A stretch of 64,000 nt of DNA from Streptomyces piniterrae. Its GTDB lineage: Bacteria; Actinomycetota; Actinomycetes; Streptomycetales; Streptomycetaceae. The stretch is from positions 124,001 to 188,000 of the forward strand of contig NZ_SUMB01000002.1 of the NCBI RefSeq assembly GCF_005048155.1. The letters are read 5' to 3'. Under the pieces are notes generated by a model. The model searched no databases and was not told the DNA's origin. It was given only the letters and a program-made list of their open reading frames with translations. A program made the position numbers and the translations under genes. Positions 40,448-48,973 of the stretch are shown here, one piece after another; the stretch's first letter is position 1, and the number at the start of each line of letters is the position of its first letter.

Positions 40448-40470
40448 TTGTCAGTGGTCGCCGTTAGCGT
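40448..40470 (+). promoter_or_regulatory. RecA-independent DNA-damage (PafBC-type) promoter
   Basis: TTGTCAGTG (40448-40456), eight nt, then TAGCGT (40465-40470) fits the actinobacterial RecA-NDp consensus TTGTCRGTG-N8-TAnnnT exactly. The next gene is the YjbR/MmcQ-like protein. Confidence 0.75.
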
Positions 40471-40558
40471 GGAATGCGATGGGAGCGACGCGCCGGCAGC
40501 GCGGCGCGTCGGGGCATCGCGTGCGGTGCCGGACGGGGGAACGGACGTGGAGGAGCTC

Positions 40559-40939
40559 ATGGCGAAGGCAGCGGGCCCGGCGGCGGTGTGGGAGCGGGTG
40601 CGGACCTTCGCGCTCGGGCTTCCCGGGGCGGTGGAGGAATTTCCGTGGGGCGAGAGCGTCGTCAAGGTCAACAAGAAGGTCTTCGTCTTCCTGGGCACCG
40701 ATGACGGGAGCTATCCGCTGGGGATCACGATGAAGCTCAAGGATCCGGAGGCGCATGCCCATGCGCTGTCCTCGCCCGGCGCCGAGCCCGCGGGCTACGG
40801 GCTGGGCAAGTCCGGATGGGTGCGGGTGCCGCTGGAGGAGACGGACGCACCGGCGGCGGATCTGCTGTGTGACTGGACCGAGGAGTCCTACCGCGTCATA
40901 GCCCCGAAGAAGCTCATCGCCGAGCTCGACGGGGAATAG
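40559..40939 (+). CDS. YjbR/MmcQ-family protein
   Basis: The 126 residues read from ATG 40559 (GGAGG five nt before). GTG 40547 is an alternative, and the longer frame is not supported because the promoter at 40448 lies inside it. The fold is indicated by VRTFALGLPGAVEEFPWGESVVKVNKKVFVFLG, then ITMKLKDPEAHAHAL, GKSGWVRVPLEE and LCDWTEESYRVIAPKKL. The family has a CyaY-like DNA-binding fold and no settled function. The damage-type promoter upstream suggests a role in genotoxic stress. A strong hairpin with a T run closes the unit, so it is monocistronic. Confidence 0.87.
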   Translation: MAKAAGPAAVWERVRTFALGLPGAVEEFPWGESVVKVNKKVFVFLGTDDGSYPLGITMKLKDPEAHAHALSSPGAEPAGYGLGKSGWVRVPLEETDAPAADLLCDWTEESYRVIAPKKLIAELDGE

Positions 40940-40963
40940 CGGCGCAGCAGCAGGCGCGCAAAG

Positions 40964-41009
40964 GCCCGTGGCGGCGATGGCAGTTGAACATCGCCGCCAC
41001 GGGCTTTTT
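40964..41009 (+). terminator. Rho-independent terminator
   Basis: A perfect 16-bp stem GCCCGTGGCGGCGATG / CATCGCCGCCACGGGC with a nine-nt loop is followed by TTTTT. It lies 25 nt after the stop of the YjbR/MmcQ gene and is one of the most canonical terminators in the window. Confidence 0.92.
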
Positions 41010-41045
41010 CGACGGTCGCCACGGAGCTCGGGGGCTTGTGGAAAG

Positions 41046-41059
41046 TGGAACACGTTCTT
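41046..41059. promoter_or_regulatory. KstR-like palindrome upstream of the AMACR operon
   Basis: TGGAACACGTTCTT matches TnnAACnnGTTnnA (mycobacterial KstR motif) at 7 of 8 fixed positions and contains a clean AAC-AC-GTT core. It lies 73 nt before the mcr ATG. The binding protein is not in the window; KstR itself is only one candidate. Confidence 0.4.
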
Positions 41060-41131
41060 AACATCGCGAGTGTTACATCAGAAGTGTCACAGTCGGGCAC
41101 GTCTCACGATCGGCGGGAGGCAGGGGGCGCG

Positions 41132-42274
41132 ATGGCAGAGTCAGGGAACGGCCCGCTCAGCGGGGTGCGGGTGGTCGAGCTGGCCGGCATCGGCCCCGGG
41201 CCGTTCGCGGCGATGCTGCTGGCCGATCTCGGCGCCGATGTCGTCCGCGTCGACCGGCCCGGAGGGGCGGGGCTGCGCATCGACCCCGCGTACGACATCA
41301 CCAACCGCAACAAGCGCTCGGTGCTGATCGACCTGAAGAGTTCCCAAGGGGCGGCGCAGGTGCTCGACCTGGTGGAACGCGCCGATGTGCTGATCGAGGG
41401 GTACCGTCCTGGCGTCGCCGAGCGGCTGGGCGTCGGCCCCGAAGCGTGCCTGGCGCGCAATCCCCGGCTCGTCTACGGCCGGATGACCGGCTGGGGCCAG
41501 CAGGGACCGCTCGCCGACACCGCAGGACACGACATCGGCTATATCGCCATCACCGGCGCCCTCGGCATGATCGGGTCGCCCGACGGCCCGCCTGCCATCC
41601 CCGCCAACCTGGTCGGCGACTACGCCGGCGGCTCGCTCTACCTCGTCATCGGCGCCCTCGCGGCCCTCCAGCACGCACGGACCGAGGGCGGCAGGGGCCA
41701 GGTCGTGGACGCCGCGATCGTCGACGGCACGGCCCATCTCACCGCGATGATCCACGGCATGCTCGCGGCCGGCGGCTGGCAGGACCGGCGCGGCGCGAAC
41801 CTGCTGGACGGCGGCACACCGTTCTACGGGGCCTACGAGACCGCCGACGGCGGCTATATGGCGGTCGGCGCGCTCGAGAAGCGGTTCTACGCCGAATTCA
41901 TCCGGCTGCTGGGCATCGAGGAGGACGCCCCCAGCCGCGACGACCTCGCCGCCTGGGGAGAGCTGCGCACCGCCATCGCCGCCCGCTTCAAGACCCGTAC
42001 GCGCGAGGAGTGGACGGCGGTCTTCCAGGACTCCGACGCCTGTGTGGCGCCGGTGCTGTCGCTGCGCGAGGCTCCGGCGCACCCGCATCTCGTCGCCCGC
42101 GGCACCTTCGTCGACCACGCCGGGATCACCCAGCCGGCACCCGCACCCCGCTTCTCCGAGACCCCCGGCGCGGTGCGCAGACCGCCCGCCCAGCCCGGCG
42201 CGGACACCGCGGAGGTCGCCCGCGACTGGCAGACCCCCAGTCTCACCGCCGAGCAGAAGGACGCAGGCAGCTGA
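41132..42274 (+). CDS. mcr: Alpha-methylacyl-CoA racemase / family III CoA-transferase fold
   Basis: The 380 residues read from ATG 41132 (GGGAGG upstream). A TTG at 41036 in frame would place the operator inside the gene. Motifs are LSGVRVVELAGIGPGPFAAMLLADLGADVVRVDRP, NRNKRSVLIDLK, AGHDIGYIAITG (catalytic His), LVGDYAGGS (catalytic Asp) and FYGAYETADGGYMAVG (catalytic Glu). The His/Asp/Glu set is that of AMACR rather than CoA-transferases such as CaiB. It inverts the 2-methyl centre of branched acyl-CoAs so that they can enter beta-oxidation. It is first gene of a five-gene operon; its stop overlaps the next ATG (TGATG). Confidence 0.87.
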   Translation: MAESGNGPLSGVRVVELAGIGPGPFAAMLLADLGADVVRVDRPGGAGLRIDPAYDITNRNKRSVLIDLKSSQGAAQVLDLVERADVLIEGYRPGVAERLGVGPEACLARNPRLVYGRMTGWGQQGPLADTAGHDIGYIAITGALGMIGSPDGPPAIPANLVGDYAGGSLYLVIGALAALQHARTEGGRGQVVDAAIVDGTAHLTAMIHGMLAAGGWQDRRGANLLDGGTPFYGAYETADGGYMAVGALEKRFYAEFIRLLGIEEDAPSRDDLAAWGELRTAIAARFKTRTREEWTAVFQDSDACVAPVLSLREAPAHPHLVARGTFVDHAGITQPAPAPRFSETPGAVRRPPAQPGADTAEVARDWQTPSLTAEQKDAGS

Positions 42275-43299
42275 TGGAACTCGCCACCACGCTCCAGTAC
42301 GCGGGCGATCCGCGCCAGGCCGCCGAAGAGGTCGCCGCCCTGGAAAGCGCCGGGCTGGACGCCATCTGGGTCGCCGAGGCCTATGGCTTCGACTCACCCA
42401 CGATCATGGGCTTCCTGGCCGCCCGCACCGAGCACGCCAGGATCGGCTCGGCGATCCTCAACGTCTACTCCCGCACCCCGGCCCTGATCGCCCAGACCGC
42501 CGCCGGGCTGGACGCGATCTCCGGCGGCCGCGCGCTGCTGGGCCTCGGTGCCTCCGGCCCGCAGGTCGTGGAGGGCTGGCACGGCAAGCCCTACGACAAA
42601 CCGCTGGGCCGCACCCGCGAAACCATCGAGCTGTGCCGCCGCATCTGGCGTCGCGAGATCATCGACCACCACGGCATCACCGATATGCCGCTGCCCGAGG
42701 AGAAGGGCGGCAAGCTCGGCAAGCCCCTGAAGATCCTCACCAAGCCGGTCCGGCCCGAGATCCCGGTGTATGTGGCCGCACTGGGCCCGGCCAATGTCCG
42801 GATGACGGCCGAGGTGGCGGACGGCTGGCTGCCGACCCTCTTCATCCCGGAGAAGGCCCACGACGTCTGGGGCACACCGCTCGCCGAGGGCGCCGCCAAG
42901 CGCGCCCCCGAGCTCGGCCCGTTGCAGACCGTGGCGGGCGGACTGCTGGCCATAGGCGCGGACGCCGCGGCCGTACGCGACCTCGCCCGCCCCCTCATCG
43001 CCCTGTACGTCGGCGGCATGGGCGCCAAGGGCAAGAACTTCTACAACGACCTGGCCGTCGCGTATGGCTACGAAGAAGCCGCCCAGCGAATCCAGGAGCT
43101 GTACCTCGCCGGGAAGAAGCGGGAGGCCGAAGCTGCCGTCCCGGACGAATTCTGCGAGCTGATGTCGCTGTGCGGGCCCGAGGGCTACGTCCGCGAGCGC
43201 ATAGCGGCCTTCCGGGAGGCGGGCGTGACGATGCTCAACGTCCACCCCGTCGGGCCCGAGCCCGCGAAGCTGATCGAAACCGTCAGGAACTGGCTCTGA
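42274..43299 (+). CDS. LLM-class F420-dependent oxidoreductase (Rv3520c-like)
   Basis: The 341 residues read from ATG 42274, one base shared with the previous stop. The luciferase-like TIM barrel shows GLDAIWVAEAYGFDSPTIMGFLAA, ARIGSAILNVYSRTPALIAQTAAGLD, GRALLGLGASGPQVVEGWHG and IPVYVAALGPANVRMTAEVADGWLP. This resembles the Rv3520c subfamily that uses coenzyme F420. Rv3520c is reported in the mycobacterial KstR (cholesterol) regulon, but its reaction is unknown. Position in an AMACR/dehydrogenase/thiolase operon suggests redox chemistry on a branched or steroid-type acyl-CoA. Confidence 0.85.
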   Translation: MELATTLQYAGDPRQAAEEVAALESAGLDAIWVAEAYGFDSPTIMGFLAARTEHARIGSAILNVYSRTPALIAQTAAGLDAISGGRALLGLGASGPQVVEGWHGKPYDKPLGRTRETIELCRRIWRREIIDHHGITDMPLPEEKGGKLGKPLKILTKPVRPEIPVYVAALGPANVRMTAEVADGWLPTLFIPEKAHDVWGTPLAEGAAKRAPELGPLQTVAGGLLAIGADAAAVRDLARPLIALYVGGMGAKGKNFYNDLAVAYGYEEAAQRIQELYLAGKKREAEAAVPDEFCELMSLCGPEGYVRERIAAFREAGVTMLNVHPVGPEPAKLIETVRNWL

Positions 43300-43357
43300 A
43301 GAGGGCCCCGGCCGGGAAGCTCCGTCGCCCGGAAAGATTCTTCGAAGGGAAAGCAGC

Positions 43358-44500
43358 GTGAAGCGCCAGATCTTCACCGAGGACCACGACGCCTTCCGTG
43401 AAACGGTACGCACCTTCCTCACCAAGGAAGTCGCACCGCACTACGAGCAGTGGGAGAAGGACGGCATCGTCAGCCGGGACGCCTGGCGGGCGGCCGGCAA
43501 ACAGGGGCTGCTGGGCCTGGCCGTGCCCGAGGAGTACGGCGGTGGTGGGGAGCCCGACTTCCGCTACAGCGCCGTGCTGGCCGAGGAGTTCACCCGGGCC
43601 GGCGCCGCCGGACTCGCCATCGGCCTGCACAACGACATCATCGGCCCGTACCTGACCACGCTCGGCACCGACGAGCAGAAGCGCCGCTGGCTGCCCGGAT
43701 TCTGCTCCGGCGAGATCATCACCGCGATCGCGATGACCGAGCCGGGCGCCGGCTCCGATCTGCAGGGCATCCGCACCACGGCCGAGGACCGTGGCGACCA
43801 CTGGATCCTCAACGGCTCCAAGACCTTCATCTCCAACGGAATCCTCGCCGACCTCGTCATCGTCGTGGCCAAGACGACACCGGAGGGCGGGGCGCACGGC
43901 CTCAGCCTGCTGGTCGTGGAGCGCGGCATGGAAGGCTTCGAGCGCGGCCGCAACCTCGACAAGATCGGCCAGAAGTCCCAGGACACCGCCGAGCTGTTCT
44001 TCAACGACGTGCGGGTCCCCAAGGAGAATCTGCTCGGCGAGCTGAACGGCGCGTTCGTCCACCTGATGACGCATCTCGCGCAGGAGCGGATGGGCATCGC
44101 CGTCGCCGGTATCGCCGCCGCCGAACACCTGCTGGAGATCACCAGCCAGTACGTCAAGGAGCGCGAGGCGTTCGGCAGGCCGCTGTCCAAACTCCAGCAC
44201 ATCCGCTTCGAAATAGCCGAGATGGCCACCGAATGCGCCGTCACCCGCGCCTTCCTCGACCGCTGCATCGCCGACCACTCCGCGGGCGAACTGGACGCGG
44301 TGCACGCGTCGATGGCCAAGTGGTGGGCCACCGAGCTGCAAAAGCGCGTCGCCGACCGCTGCCTCCAACTCCATGGCGGCTACGGCTATATGACCGAATA
44401 CCGCGTGGCCAAGGCCTTCACCGACGGCCGTATCCAGACCATCTACGGAGGCACGACCGAGATCATGAAGGAGATCATCGGCCGCTCCCTCCTCGGCTGA
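43358..44500 (+). CDS. Acyl-CoA dehydrogenase
   Basis: The 380-residue product starts at GTG 43358. It is a full-length ACAD: GLLGLAVPEEYGGGGEPDF, IITAIAMTEPGAGSDLQGIRTTA (FAD region), GSKTFISNGILADLVIVV, and the catalytic region LHGGYGYMTEYRVAKAFTDGRIQTIYGGTTEIMKEIIGRSL. The Y-G-G-T-x-E-I-M-K-E end is typical. No obvious truncation or insertion. It would introduce the alpha,beta double bond in the acyl-CoA handled by the operon. It is 58 nt after the F420 enzyme gene and 63 nt before the thiolase gene. Confidence 0.92.
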   Translation: MKRQIFTEDHDAFRETVRTFLTKEVAPHYEQWEKDGIVSRDAWRAAGKQGLLGLAVPEEYGGGGEPDFRYSAVLAEEFTRAGAAGLAIGLHNDIIGPYLTTLGTDEQKRRWLPGFCSGEIITAIAMTEPGAGSDLQGIRTTAEDRGDHWILNGSKTFISNGILADLVIVVAKTTPEGGAHGLSLLVVERGMEGFERGRNLDKIGQKSQDTAELFFNDVRVPKENLLGELNGAFVHLMTHLAQERMGIAVAGIAAAEHLLEITSQYVKEREAFGRPLSKLQHIRFEIAEMATECAVTRAFLDRCIADHSAGELDAVHASMAKWWATELQKRVADRCLQLHGGYGYMTEYRVAKAFTDGRIQTIYGGTTEIMKEIIGRSLLG

Positions 44501-44563
44501 CCCCGGACCGGCCCGCCCCCACCCGCTGCGACTGCCCCACCCTCATGCGAAAGGCTCCCTGAC

Positions 44564-45778
44564 GTGAGTACCGAAGCGTACGTATACGACGCGATCCGCA
44601 CCCCTCGCGGCCGAGGCAAGGCCAACGGCGCACTGCACGGCACCAAGCCCATCGACCTGGTCGTCGGCCTCCTCCACGAGGTGCGGCGGCGCTTCCCCGG
44701 CCTGGACCCGGCCGCGATCGACGACATCGTTCTCGGCGTCGTCGGACCGGTCGGCGACCAGGGCTCCGACATCGCCCGCATCGCGGCGATCGCCGCCGGG
44801 CTGCCGGACACCGTCGCGGGCGTCCAGGAGAACCGCTTCTGTGCCTCGGGCCTGGAAGCGGTCAACATGGCCGCCGCCAAGGTCCGTTCGGGCTGGGAGG
44901 ACCTGGTGCTCGCGGGCGGCGTCGAGTCGATGTCCCGGGTCCCGATGGCCTCCGACGGCGGCGCCTGGTTCGCCGACCCGATGACCAACTTCGACACCGG
45001 CTTCGTCCCCCAGGGCATCGGCGCCGACCTCATCGCCACCATCGAGGGCTACGGGCGGCGCGACGTCGACGAGTTCGCCGCGCTCTCCCAGGAGCGCGCC
45101 GCCGCGGCCTGGAAGGACGGTCGTTTCGAGCGGTCCGTCGTCCCGGTCAAGGACCGCAACGGGCTCACGATTCTCGACCACGACGAGCACATGCGGCCCG
45201 GCACCACCGCCGAATCGCTGGGCAAGCTGAAGCCGTCCTTCAAGGACATCGGCGACCTCGGCGGCTTCGACGCCGTCGCGCTCCAGAAGTACCACTGGAT
45301 CGAGCAGATCGACCATGTCCACCACGCCGGCAACTCCTCCGGCATCGTGGACGGCGCCGCACTGGTCGCCATCGGCTCCAAGGAGGTCGGCGAGCGCTAC
45401 GGCCTCACCCCGCGCGCCCGCATCATGTCCGCCGCGGTCTCCGGCTCCGAGCCGACCATCATGCTGACCGGTCCCGCCCCCGCCTCCCGGAAGGCGCTGG
45501 CCAAGGCAGGGCTGACCATCGACGACATCGACCTGGTCGAGATCAACGAGGCGTTCGCCGCCGTCGTGCTGCGCTTCGTCAAGGACATGGGCCTCTCCCT
45601 GGACAAGGTCAATGTCAACGGCGGCGCCATCGCCCTGGGCCACCCCCTCGGCGCCACCGGCGCGATGATCCTCGGCACCCTCATCGACGAGCTGGAGCGG
45701 CAGGACAAGCGCTACGGCCTGGCCACCCTGTGCGTCGGCGGCGGCATGGGCATCGCCACCGTCATCGAGCGCCTCTGA
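44564..45778 (+). CDS. fadA: Acetyl-CoA C-acyltransferase (thiolase, FadA)
   Basis: The 404-residue product starts at GTG 44564. Thiolase motifs are [16 protein letters not shown], the nucleophile Cys in [67 protein letters not shown] (His) and [16 protein letters not shown] (second Cys). It cleaves 3-ketoacyl-CoA to acetyl-CoA. With the FadB-type protein 35 nt downstream it forms the trifunctional set, as in actinobacterial fadAB pairs (Rv0859/Rv0860). Confidence 0.92.
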   Translation: MSTEAYVYDAIRTPRGRGKANGALHGTKPIDLVVGLLHEVRRRFPGLDPAAIDDIVLGVVGPVGDQGSDIARIAAIAAGLPDTVAGVQENRFCASGLEAVNMAAAKVRSGWEDLVLAGGVESMSRVPMASDGGAWFADPMTNFDTGFVPQGIGADLIATIEGYGRRDVDEFAALSQERAAAAWKDGRFERSVVPVKDRNGLTILDHDEHMRPGTTAESLGKLKPSFKDIGDLGGFDAVALQKYHWIEQIDHVHHAGNSSGIVDGAALVAIGSKEVGERYGLTPRARIMSAAVSGSEPTIMLTGPAPASRKALAKAGLTIDDIDLVEINEAFAAVVLRFVKDMGLSLDKVNVNGGAIALGHPLGATGAMILGTLIDELERQDKRYGLATLCVGGGMGIATVIERL

Positions 45779-45813
45779 CCGCCCGTCCTTAACCCCCTTA
45801 CGGAGAAGCCACA

Positions 45814-48045
45814 GTGAGCGAGCCCACCACCATTCGCTGGGAACAGGACGAGACCGGCGTCGTCACCCTCGTCCTGGACGACCCCAACCAGTCCGCGAAC
45901 ACCATGAACCAGGCGTTCAAGGACTCCATCGCGGCGATCGCCGACCGCGCCGAGGCCGAGCGGGACTCCATTCGCGGCATCATCTACACCTCCGCCAAGA
46001 AGACCTTCTTCGCCGGCGGCGACCTCAAGGACATGATCCAGGTCGGCCCCGAGAACGCCCAGCAGGCGTTCGAGACGGGCAACGCCATCAAGAGCTCCCT
46101 GCGCCGCATCGAGACCCTGGGCAAGCCCGTCGTCGCCGCCATCAACGGCGCCGCCCTGGGCGGCGGTTACGAGATCGCCCTCGCCAGCCACCACCGTGTC
46201 GCGCTCGACGCGCCGGGCTCCAAGATCGGCCTGCCCGAGGTCACCCTCGGCCTGCTCCCCGCAGGCGGCGGCGTCACCCGCACCGTACGCCTCATGGGCA
46301 TCGCGGACGCCCTGCTCAAGGTGCTGCTCCAGGGCACCCAGTACTCCCCGCGGCGCGCCCTCGAGAACGGCCTCGTCCACGAAGTGGCGACGTCCGAGAA
46401 CGACATGCTGGCCAAGGCGCGGGCGTTCATCGACGCCAACCCCGAGTCGCAGCAGCCCTGGGACGTCAAGGGCTACAAGATCCCCGGCGGTACGCCGTCG
46501 AACCCGAAGTTCGCCGCCAACCTCCCCGCGTTCCCGGCCAACCTGAAGAAGCAGCTGGCCGGCGCCCCCTACCCGGCACCGCGCAACATCCTCGCGGCCG
46601 CTGTCGAGGGCTCACAGGTCGACTTCGAGACCGCGCTGACCATCGAGGCCCGGTACTTCACCGAGCTGGTCACCGGCCAGATCGCGAAGAACATGATCCA
46701 GGCGTTCTTCTTCGACCTCCAGGCCGTCAACTCCGGCGCCAACCGCCCCAAGGACATCGAGCCCAAGACCGTACGCAGGGTCGCGGTGCTCGGCGCCGGG
46801 ATGATGGGCGCCGGCATCGCCTACTCGTGCGCCCGCGCGGGCATCGACGTCGTCCTCAAGGACGTCTCCGCGGAAGCCGCCCAGAAGGGCAAGGGCTACT
46901 CCGAGACGCTCTGCGCCAAGGCCGTCGCCAAGGGACGCACGAGCCAGGAGAAGGCGGACGCGTTGCTGGCCCGCATCACGCCCACCGCCGACCCGCAGGA
47001 CCTCGCGGGCTGCGACGCCGTGATCGAGGCGGTCTTCGAGGACACGGCGCTCAAGCACAAGGTCTTCCAGGAGATCCAGGACATCATCGAGCCGGACGCG
47101 CTGCTCTGCTCCAACACCTCGACGCTGCCGATCACCCTGCTCGCCGAGGGCGTGACCCGGCCGGTGGACTTCATCGGCCTGCACTTCTTCTCGCCGGTCG
47201 ACAAGATGCCGCTGGTCGAGATCATCAAGGGCGAGCGCACCGGTGACGAGGCGCTCGCCCGCGCCTTCGACCTCGTACGGCAGATCAACAAGACCCCGAT
47301 CGTCGTCAACGACTCGCGCGGCTTCTTCACCTCGCGTGTCATCGGGCACTTCATCCACGAAGGCGTCGCCATGGTCGGCGAGGGCATCGAGCCCGCGTCG
47401 GTCGAGCAGGCGGCGGCCCAGGCGGGCTACCCGGCGAAGGTCCTCTCCCTGATGGACGAGCTGACCCTCACCCTGCCCCGCAAGATCCGTAACGAGACGA
47501 AGCGGGCCGTCGAGGAGGCGGGCGGCACCTGGCAGGACCACCCGGCGGACGTCGTCATCGACCGCATGGTGGACGAGTTCAACCGCCCCGGGCGCAGCGG
47601 CGGCGCGGGCTTCTACGAATACGGCGAGGACGGCAAGCGCGCCGGTCTGTGGCCTGGTCTGCGCGAGCATTTCGGGGGTTCCGGGGGGCGTCCCCCGGGC
47701 AAGGGCAGCGGCAATCCCGGGCACGAGATCCCGTTCCGGGACATGCAGGAGCGGATGCTGTTCTCCGAGGCGCTGGACAGCGTCCGCTGCTTCGAGGAGG
47801 GGGTGCTGACCTCCGTCGCCGACGCCAACATCGGCTCCATCCTCGGCATCGGCTTCCCCGGCTGGACCGGCGGCGTGATCCAGTACATCAACGGCTACCA
47901 GGGTGGGCCGGGGCGGGAGGAACTCGTCGGGCTGCCCGGCTTCGTAACCCGCGCCCGTGAACTCCAGGCGGCGTACGGCGACCGGTTCGCGCCGTCCCCG
48001 CTGCTGATCGAGAAGGCCGAGAAGGGCGAGAAGTTCAGCGACTGA
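45814..48045 (+). CDS. fadB: Multifunctional enoyl-CoA hydratase / 3-hydroxyacyl-CoA dehydrogenase (FadB)
   Basis: The 743-residue product starts at GTG 45814. An N-terminal crotonase domain has SAKKTFFAGGDLKDM and INGAALGGGYEIALASH with a catalytic-region LPEVTLGLLPAGGG. The HAD Rossmann domain follows at about 325-500 (VRRVAVLGAGMMGAGIAYSCARAG, SNTSTLPIT, GLHFFSPVDKMPLVEII). The C-terminal helical domain has FFTSRVIGHFIHEG and SILGIGFPGWTGGVIQYING. It hydrates enoyl-CoA and oxidises the hydroxyacyl-CoA. A 15-20 residue insertion (GGSGGRPPGKGSGNPGH, about 620-636) is encoded by a CCGGGGG/CCCCCGG hairpin. It is last gene of the operon, convergent with MerR. Confidence 0.92.
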   Translation: MSEPTTIRWEQDETGVVTLVLDDPNQSANTMNQAFKDSIAAIADRAEAERDSIRGIIYTSAKKTFFAGGDLKDMIQVGPENAQQAFETGNAIKSSLRRIETLGKPVVAAINGAALGGGYEIALASHHRVALDAPGSKIGLPEVTLGLLPAGGGVTRTVRLMGIADALLKVLLQGTQYSPRRALENGLVHEVATSENDMLAKARAFIDANPESQQPWDVKGYKIPGGTPSNPKFAANLPAFPANLKKQLAGAPYPAPRNILAAAVEGSQVDFETALTIEARYFTELVTGQIAKNMIQAFFFDLQAVNSGANRPKDIEPKTVRRVAVLGAGMMGAGIAYSCARAGIDVVLKDVSAEAAQKGKGYSETLCAKAVAKGRTSQEKADALLARITPTADPQDLAGCDAVIEAVFEDTALKHKVFQEIQDIIEPDALLCSNTSTLPITLLAEGVTRPVDFIGLHFFSPVDKMPLVEIIKGERTGDEALARAFDLVRQINKTPIVVNDSRGFFTSRVIGHFIHEGVAMVGEGIEPASVEQAAAQAGYPAKVLSLMDELTLTLPRKIRNETKRAVEEAGGTWQDHPADVVIDRMVDEFNRPGRSGGAGFYEYGEDGKRAGLWPGLREHFGGSGGRPPGKGSGNPGHEIPFRDMQERMLFSEALDSVRCFEEGVLTSVADANIGSILGIGFPGWTGGVIQYINGYQGGPGREELVGLPGFVTRARELQAAYGDRFAPSPLLIEKAEKGEKFSD
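47681..47698 (+). repeat. GC hairpin inserted in frame in fadB
   Basis: CCGGGGG-GCGT-CCCCCGG is a perfect palindrome. The surrounding GGGGGTT and the glycine/proline codons it creates interrupt a conserved FadB segment between WPGLREHF and EIPFRDMQERMLF. It looks like a small palindromic element that kept the frame. Confidence 0.7.
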
Positions 48046-48081
48046 CCGTGTGTGCGGGGCGGGCCGCCGCGGCCCGCCCCG

Positions 48082-48837
48082 TCACCCCTCGTTCTGCTCG
48101 TCCGGTCCCCTGTCGCCCTCCTTGCCGAACCACTCCCGCAACTCCTGCTTCATCGACCGCTGGAAGGCGGTGACCAGTGCCTGGACCACCATCGGCTGCA
48201 TATGGGCGGACAGCGACTTCATCCGCGCCATCTCCTCCGCATCCGGCCCCCCGTCCCGGTACGGCCCCCATACCTCGTCCTTGAAGAGCCGGCTCAGCTC
48301 GCGCGCCGCCGAGCGGGTGTGCTCGATGACGACGGTGCGTGCCGCGAGGATCGTCTCCAGCGCGATCGGGACGTCGAGCAGCCGCGTCCCCAGATGCAGC
48401 AGGCCCGGATCGACCTGGAAGACCCGCGGGTCATCGGTCCGTACGAGCACACTCATGGCCGCCAGCCGGTCCAGGTCCTCCTCGGTCAGCTCCCGGCCGA
48501 CCCGGCGCTCCAACTGCTCCCGGGTGGCGTCCTCCGCCTTGTCCGGGATCCAACTCGCCACCAATGCACGGTGGATGGCGAGGTCCTGGGCGCTCAGATC
48601 GGGCGGCAGCTGCTCCAGATAGCGCTCGATCGCGGACAGCGTCATGCCCTGGTGCTGGAGTTCCTCGATGAGCGCGAGCCGCGAGAGATGGTCCGGACCG
48701 TAGCGGCCGACCCGACGCGGGCCGATCTCGGGCGGTGGCAGCAGCCCGCGCGTGCTGTAGAACCGGATCGTGCGGACGGTGACGCCGGCGCGGGCGGCCA
48801 GTTCGTCGACCGTCAGGTCGGTGGCGGACTCCATCAT
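48082..48837 (-). CDS. MerR-family transcriptional regulator
   Basis: The 251-residue product starts at ATG 48837; the adjacent ATG 48834 is an alternative. The MerR HTH is LTVDELAARAGVTVRTIRFYSTRGLLPPPEIGPRR, then VGRYGPDHLSRLALIEELQHQGMTLSAIERYL. A long C-terminal effector domain lacks the metal-binding Cys of CueR/MerR, so an organic ligand is likely. It is divergent from an acyl-CoA synthetase and convergent with fadB, so it may control fatty-acid genes on either side. AATACT seven nt before the ATG and the absence of a ribosome site suggest a leaderless mRNA. Confidence 0.88.
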   Translation of the reverse strand: MMESATDLTVDELAARAGVTVRTIRFYSTRGLLPPPEIGPRRVGRYGPDHLSRLALIEELQHQGMTLSAIERYLEQLPPDLSAQDLAIHRALVASWIPDKAEDATREQLERRVGRELTEEDLDRLAAMSVLVRTDDPRVFQVDPGLLHLGTRLLDVPIALETILAARTVVIEHTRSAARELSRLFKDEVWGPYRDGGPDAEEMARMKSLSAHMQPMVVQALVTAFQRSMKQELREWFGKEGDRGPDEQNEG

Positions 48838-48843
48838 GTTCAA

Positions 48844-48854
48844 CAGTATTGCTG
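48844..48854. promoter_or_regulatory. Small palindrome over the MerR gene promoter
   Basis: CAGTATTGCTG is an 11-bp palindrome with one central asymmetric base pair set, overlapping the AATACT -10 of the MerR gene on the minus strand. It is a candidate autoregulatory site in the 136-nt divergent gap with the fadD gene. Confidence 0.4.
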
Positions 48855-48973
48855 TCTCACCACTCTTGTGAAACCTTCGGAACCTTCTCGCCCGTGCAGC
48901 ACCGCAGACCCTGCCCGGAGCCAGTGCCCTCGGTACGGTCCGCAGATCAGGCCCACATCATCAGGAGGCCGCG

